Of a stretch of 64,000 bases of DNA, positions 62,758-64,000 are shown in pieces. Within the stretch, counting starts at the first letter, position 1, and each line of letters begins with the position of its first letter. The position numbers were made by a program, and so were the translations under genes. Below the pieces are notes generated by a model. That model did no database searches and was not told the origin of the DNA. It saw only the letters and a program-made list of their open reading frames with translations. Origin of the DNA: Pseudomonas knackmussii B13 (GTDB lineage Bacteria; Pseudomonadota; Gammaproteobacteria; Pseudomonadales; Pseudomonadaceae); NCBI RefSeq assembly GCF_000689415.1, contig NZ_HG322950.1, positions 3,169,501 to 3,233,500 of the forward strand, read 5' to 3'.

Positions 62758-64000
62758 TCAATACAACAGGAAGCGCGCGCGGCGCGCCTGGAAGGCCTCC
62801 AGCTCGCCTTGCCAGCCGGCCGCTATCGCTCGCGGGTCGGCGCCGGCGCGAATGGACGCGACCACGGTGGCCGACCCTATGCCGCCCAGGGTCTCGTCCA
62901 GGCGGAACCTGTCCGGATACAGGCGATGCAGTGCGGCGGCCAGCTCCACGCCCAGGGCGGGCGAATCCAGCGCGTCGCGATCGCTGACGCTGATGCGCAC
63001 GCCCCGGCAGGCCTGGCCATGGTAGGGGCCGCTGTCGGGTGTGAAGGTCACGGCGGAAAAGCTCGCCCCGGCGATCCGCCGCGTGGCCAGGTAACGGGCG
63101 AGTTCGCGGCCGTCGATCCAGGGCGCGCCGACCTGCTCGAAGGGGCTGTCGGTGCCGCGGCCGACGCTGATGTTCGCCCCCTCGATCATGCCGACGCCCG
63201 GGTAGAGCGCCGTCTGGCCGAGGCTCCTGAGGTTCGGCGACGGGTTCACCCAGGCCAGCCCCGTGTCGTCGAACCAGTCGCGCCGGGAGTAGCCGCGCAT
63301 GGTGACCACGTGCAGGTCGGCATGGATCGCCGCCTCCTGATTGTAGAAGCCGGCGAGCTCGCCGAGGGTCATGCCGGGGCGGACCGGGATCGGCCAGTAG
63401 CCGGTGAAGGAGGTGCGCCCGGCATCGAGCATCGGCCCCTGGACCTGCGCCCCGCCAATCGGGTCGGGGCGGTCCAGCACCCAGATCGGGATGCCCTTGC
63501 GGGCCGCCGCCTCCATGGCATAGGCGAGCGTGGTGCCGTAGGTGTAGAACCGCGCGCCGGCGTCCTGGATGTCGAACACCAGGGCGTCGACGCCGGCGAG
63601 CATCGCGTCGCTCGGCCGGCGCGTCTCCCCATACAGGCTATAGACCGGCAGGCCGGTGGAGGGCTCGGCGCCCGAGGCGACCTTCTCGTCGAGCTTGCCG
63701 TACAGGCCGTGCTCCGGGCTGAACAGCGCGACCAGCTTCACGCCCGGGGCCTCGCGCAGCAGGTCGATGTTGCGCCGGCCCTTGCGGTCGATCCCGGTCT
63801 GGTTGGTGATCAGCCCGACCCTGAGCCCGCGCAGCGGCGCGAAACCGTCTTCGGCGAGGACGTCCAGTCCGCTGCTGACCACCTGCCGGGCAGCCGCATA
63901 GCGGGCCAGCGCCGGCCTGGCGCTGGCGATGTCGGCATCGGTGAGCGGCCCCAGCGCGGCGCCGACCGCCTCGGCCACCCGATCGCGCAGCGGCCCGGCG
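62758..64000 (-). CDS. NamZ-type exo-beta-N-acetylmuramidase (DUF1343), 5' end outside the window
   Basis: About 414 codons are visible. The DUF1343/NamZ core starts near LRGLRVGLITNQTGIDRKG and includes LFSPEHGLYG, VDALVFDIQDAGARFYTYGT, WVLDRPDPIGG, YWPIPVRPGMTLGELA and GVGMIEGANISVGRGTDSPF. NamZ releases N-acetylmuramic acid from peptidoglycan ends, feeding cell-wall recycling. The frame stays open to the window edge (AGPLRDRVAEAVGAALG) with no plausible start, so an N-terminal region, possibly a serine-hydrolase/beta-lactamase-like domain as in known fusions, lies outside. Export cannot be judged without the N-terminus. Confidence 0.85.
   Translation of the reverse strand, partial: AGPLRDRVAEAVGAALGPLTDADIASARPALARYAAARQVVSSGLDVLAEDGFAPLRGLRVGLITNQTGIDRKGRRNIDLLREAPGVKLVALFSPEHGLYGKLDEKVASGAEPSTGLPVYSLYGETRRPSDAMLAGVDALVFDIQDAGARFYTYGTTLAYAMEAAARKGIPIWVLDRPDPIGGAQVQGPMLDAGRTSFTGYWPIPVRPGMTLGELAGFYNQEAAIHADLHVVTMRGYSRRDWFDDTGLAWVNPSPNLRSLGQTALYPGVGMIEGANISVGRGTDSPFEQVGAPWIDGRELARYLATRRIAGASFSAVTFTPDSGPYHGQACRGVRISVSDRDALDSPALGVELAAALHRLYPDRFRLDETLGGIGSATVVASIRAGADPRAIAAGWQGELEAFQARRARFLLY

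Overview
The window is about two-thirds G+C, carries only protein-coding operons with no rRNA or tRNA that I could see, and its gene content is that of a Pseudomonas chromosome, probably in the broad P. aeruginosa / P. citronellolis / P. nitroreducens neighbourhood. The reasons are an OprD-type porin, a DUF2790 protein, a wss-type acetylated-cellulose operon, kdpFABCDE and dispersed Pseudomonas REP hairpins. The species is not determined.

Layout. 1-5059 (minus): a catabolic-looking operon of a zinc-free quinone oxidoreductase-like MDR, a TauD-type 2-oxoglutarate dioxygenase, a beta-keto acid cleavage enzyme (BKACE/DUF849), an MFS transporter, a FrnE/DsbA-like protein and a truncated gene. 5372-18917 (mostly plus): a PotE-like antiporter, a frameshifted solute-binding protein, an OprD porin, an OmpR-family two-component system with an extra receiver-less-looking winged-helix regulator, two paralogous lipoproteins and an RND-MFP-OMF tripartite pump. 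A shared ATGAA-repeat operator ties porin and pump together. 18979-27089: amidase, RidA-family protein, RlhA (23S rRNA C2501 hydroxylation), a small secreted protein, and a NitT/TauT-type ABC transporter without an adjacent binding protein.

27132-33591: a redox/metal-stress-like block. It holds a DipZ-like CcdA-thioredoxin fusion with a DUF2790 protein, a divergent two-component system, a frameshifted alpha/beta hydrolase, and a ferric-reductase-like membrane protein with a DoxX protein. Paired GATAC/AATAC boxes recur in front of these units. 33592-34907 is a 1.3-kb non-coding region with REP elements and a FleQ-box-like palindrome. 34908-49604 is the complete wssABCDEFGHI operon for synthesis, export and acetylation of cellulose.

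49801-54114: a YghU-type glutathione transferase, a cupin, then a minus-strand operon that is the most interesting part of the window. It encodes a secreted peptide with four EGKCG motifs fused to EF-hands, an MNIO (DUF692) enzyme, a DUF2063 partner and an Ohr-family peroxidase. By family knowledge this is a copper-binding-RiPP (oxazolin/bufferin-like) pathway. The EF-hand fusion and the Ohr gene are the unusual additions. Its upstream region also carries GATAC boxes, so it may share a regulator with the 27-33 kb block.

54261-62358: a tiny membrane ORF followed by kdpF-A-B-C-D-E (high-affinity K+ uptake and its sensor pair). The window ends with an acyl-carrier-like protein lacking the attachment serine and the 3' part of a NamZ-type exo-N-acetylmuramidase gene.
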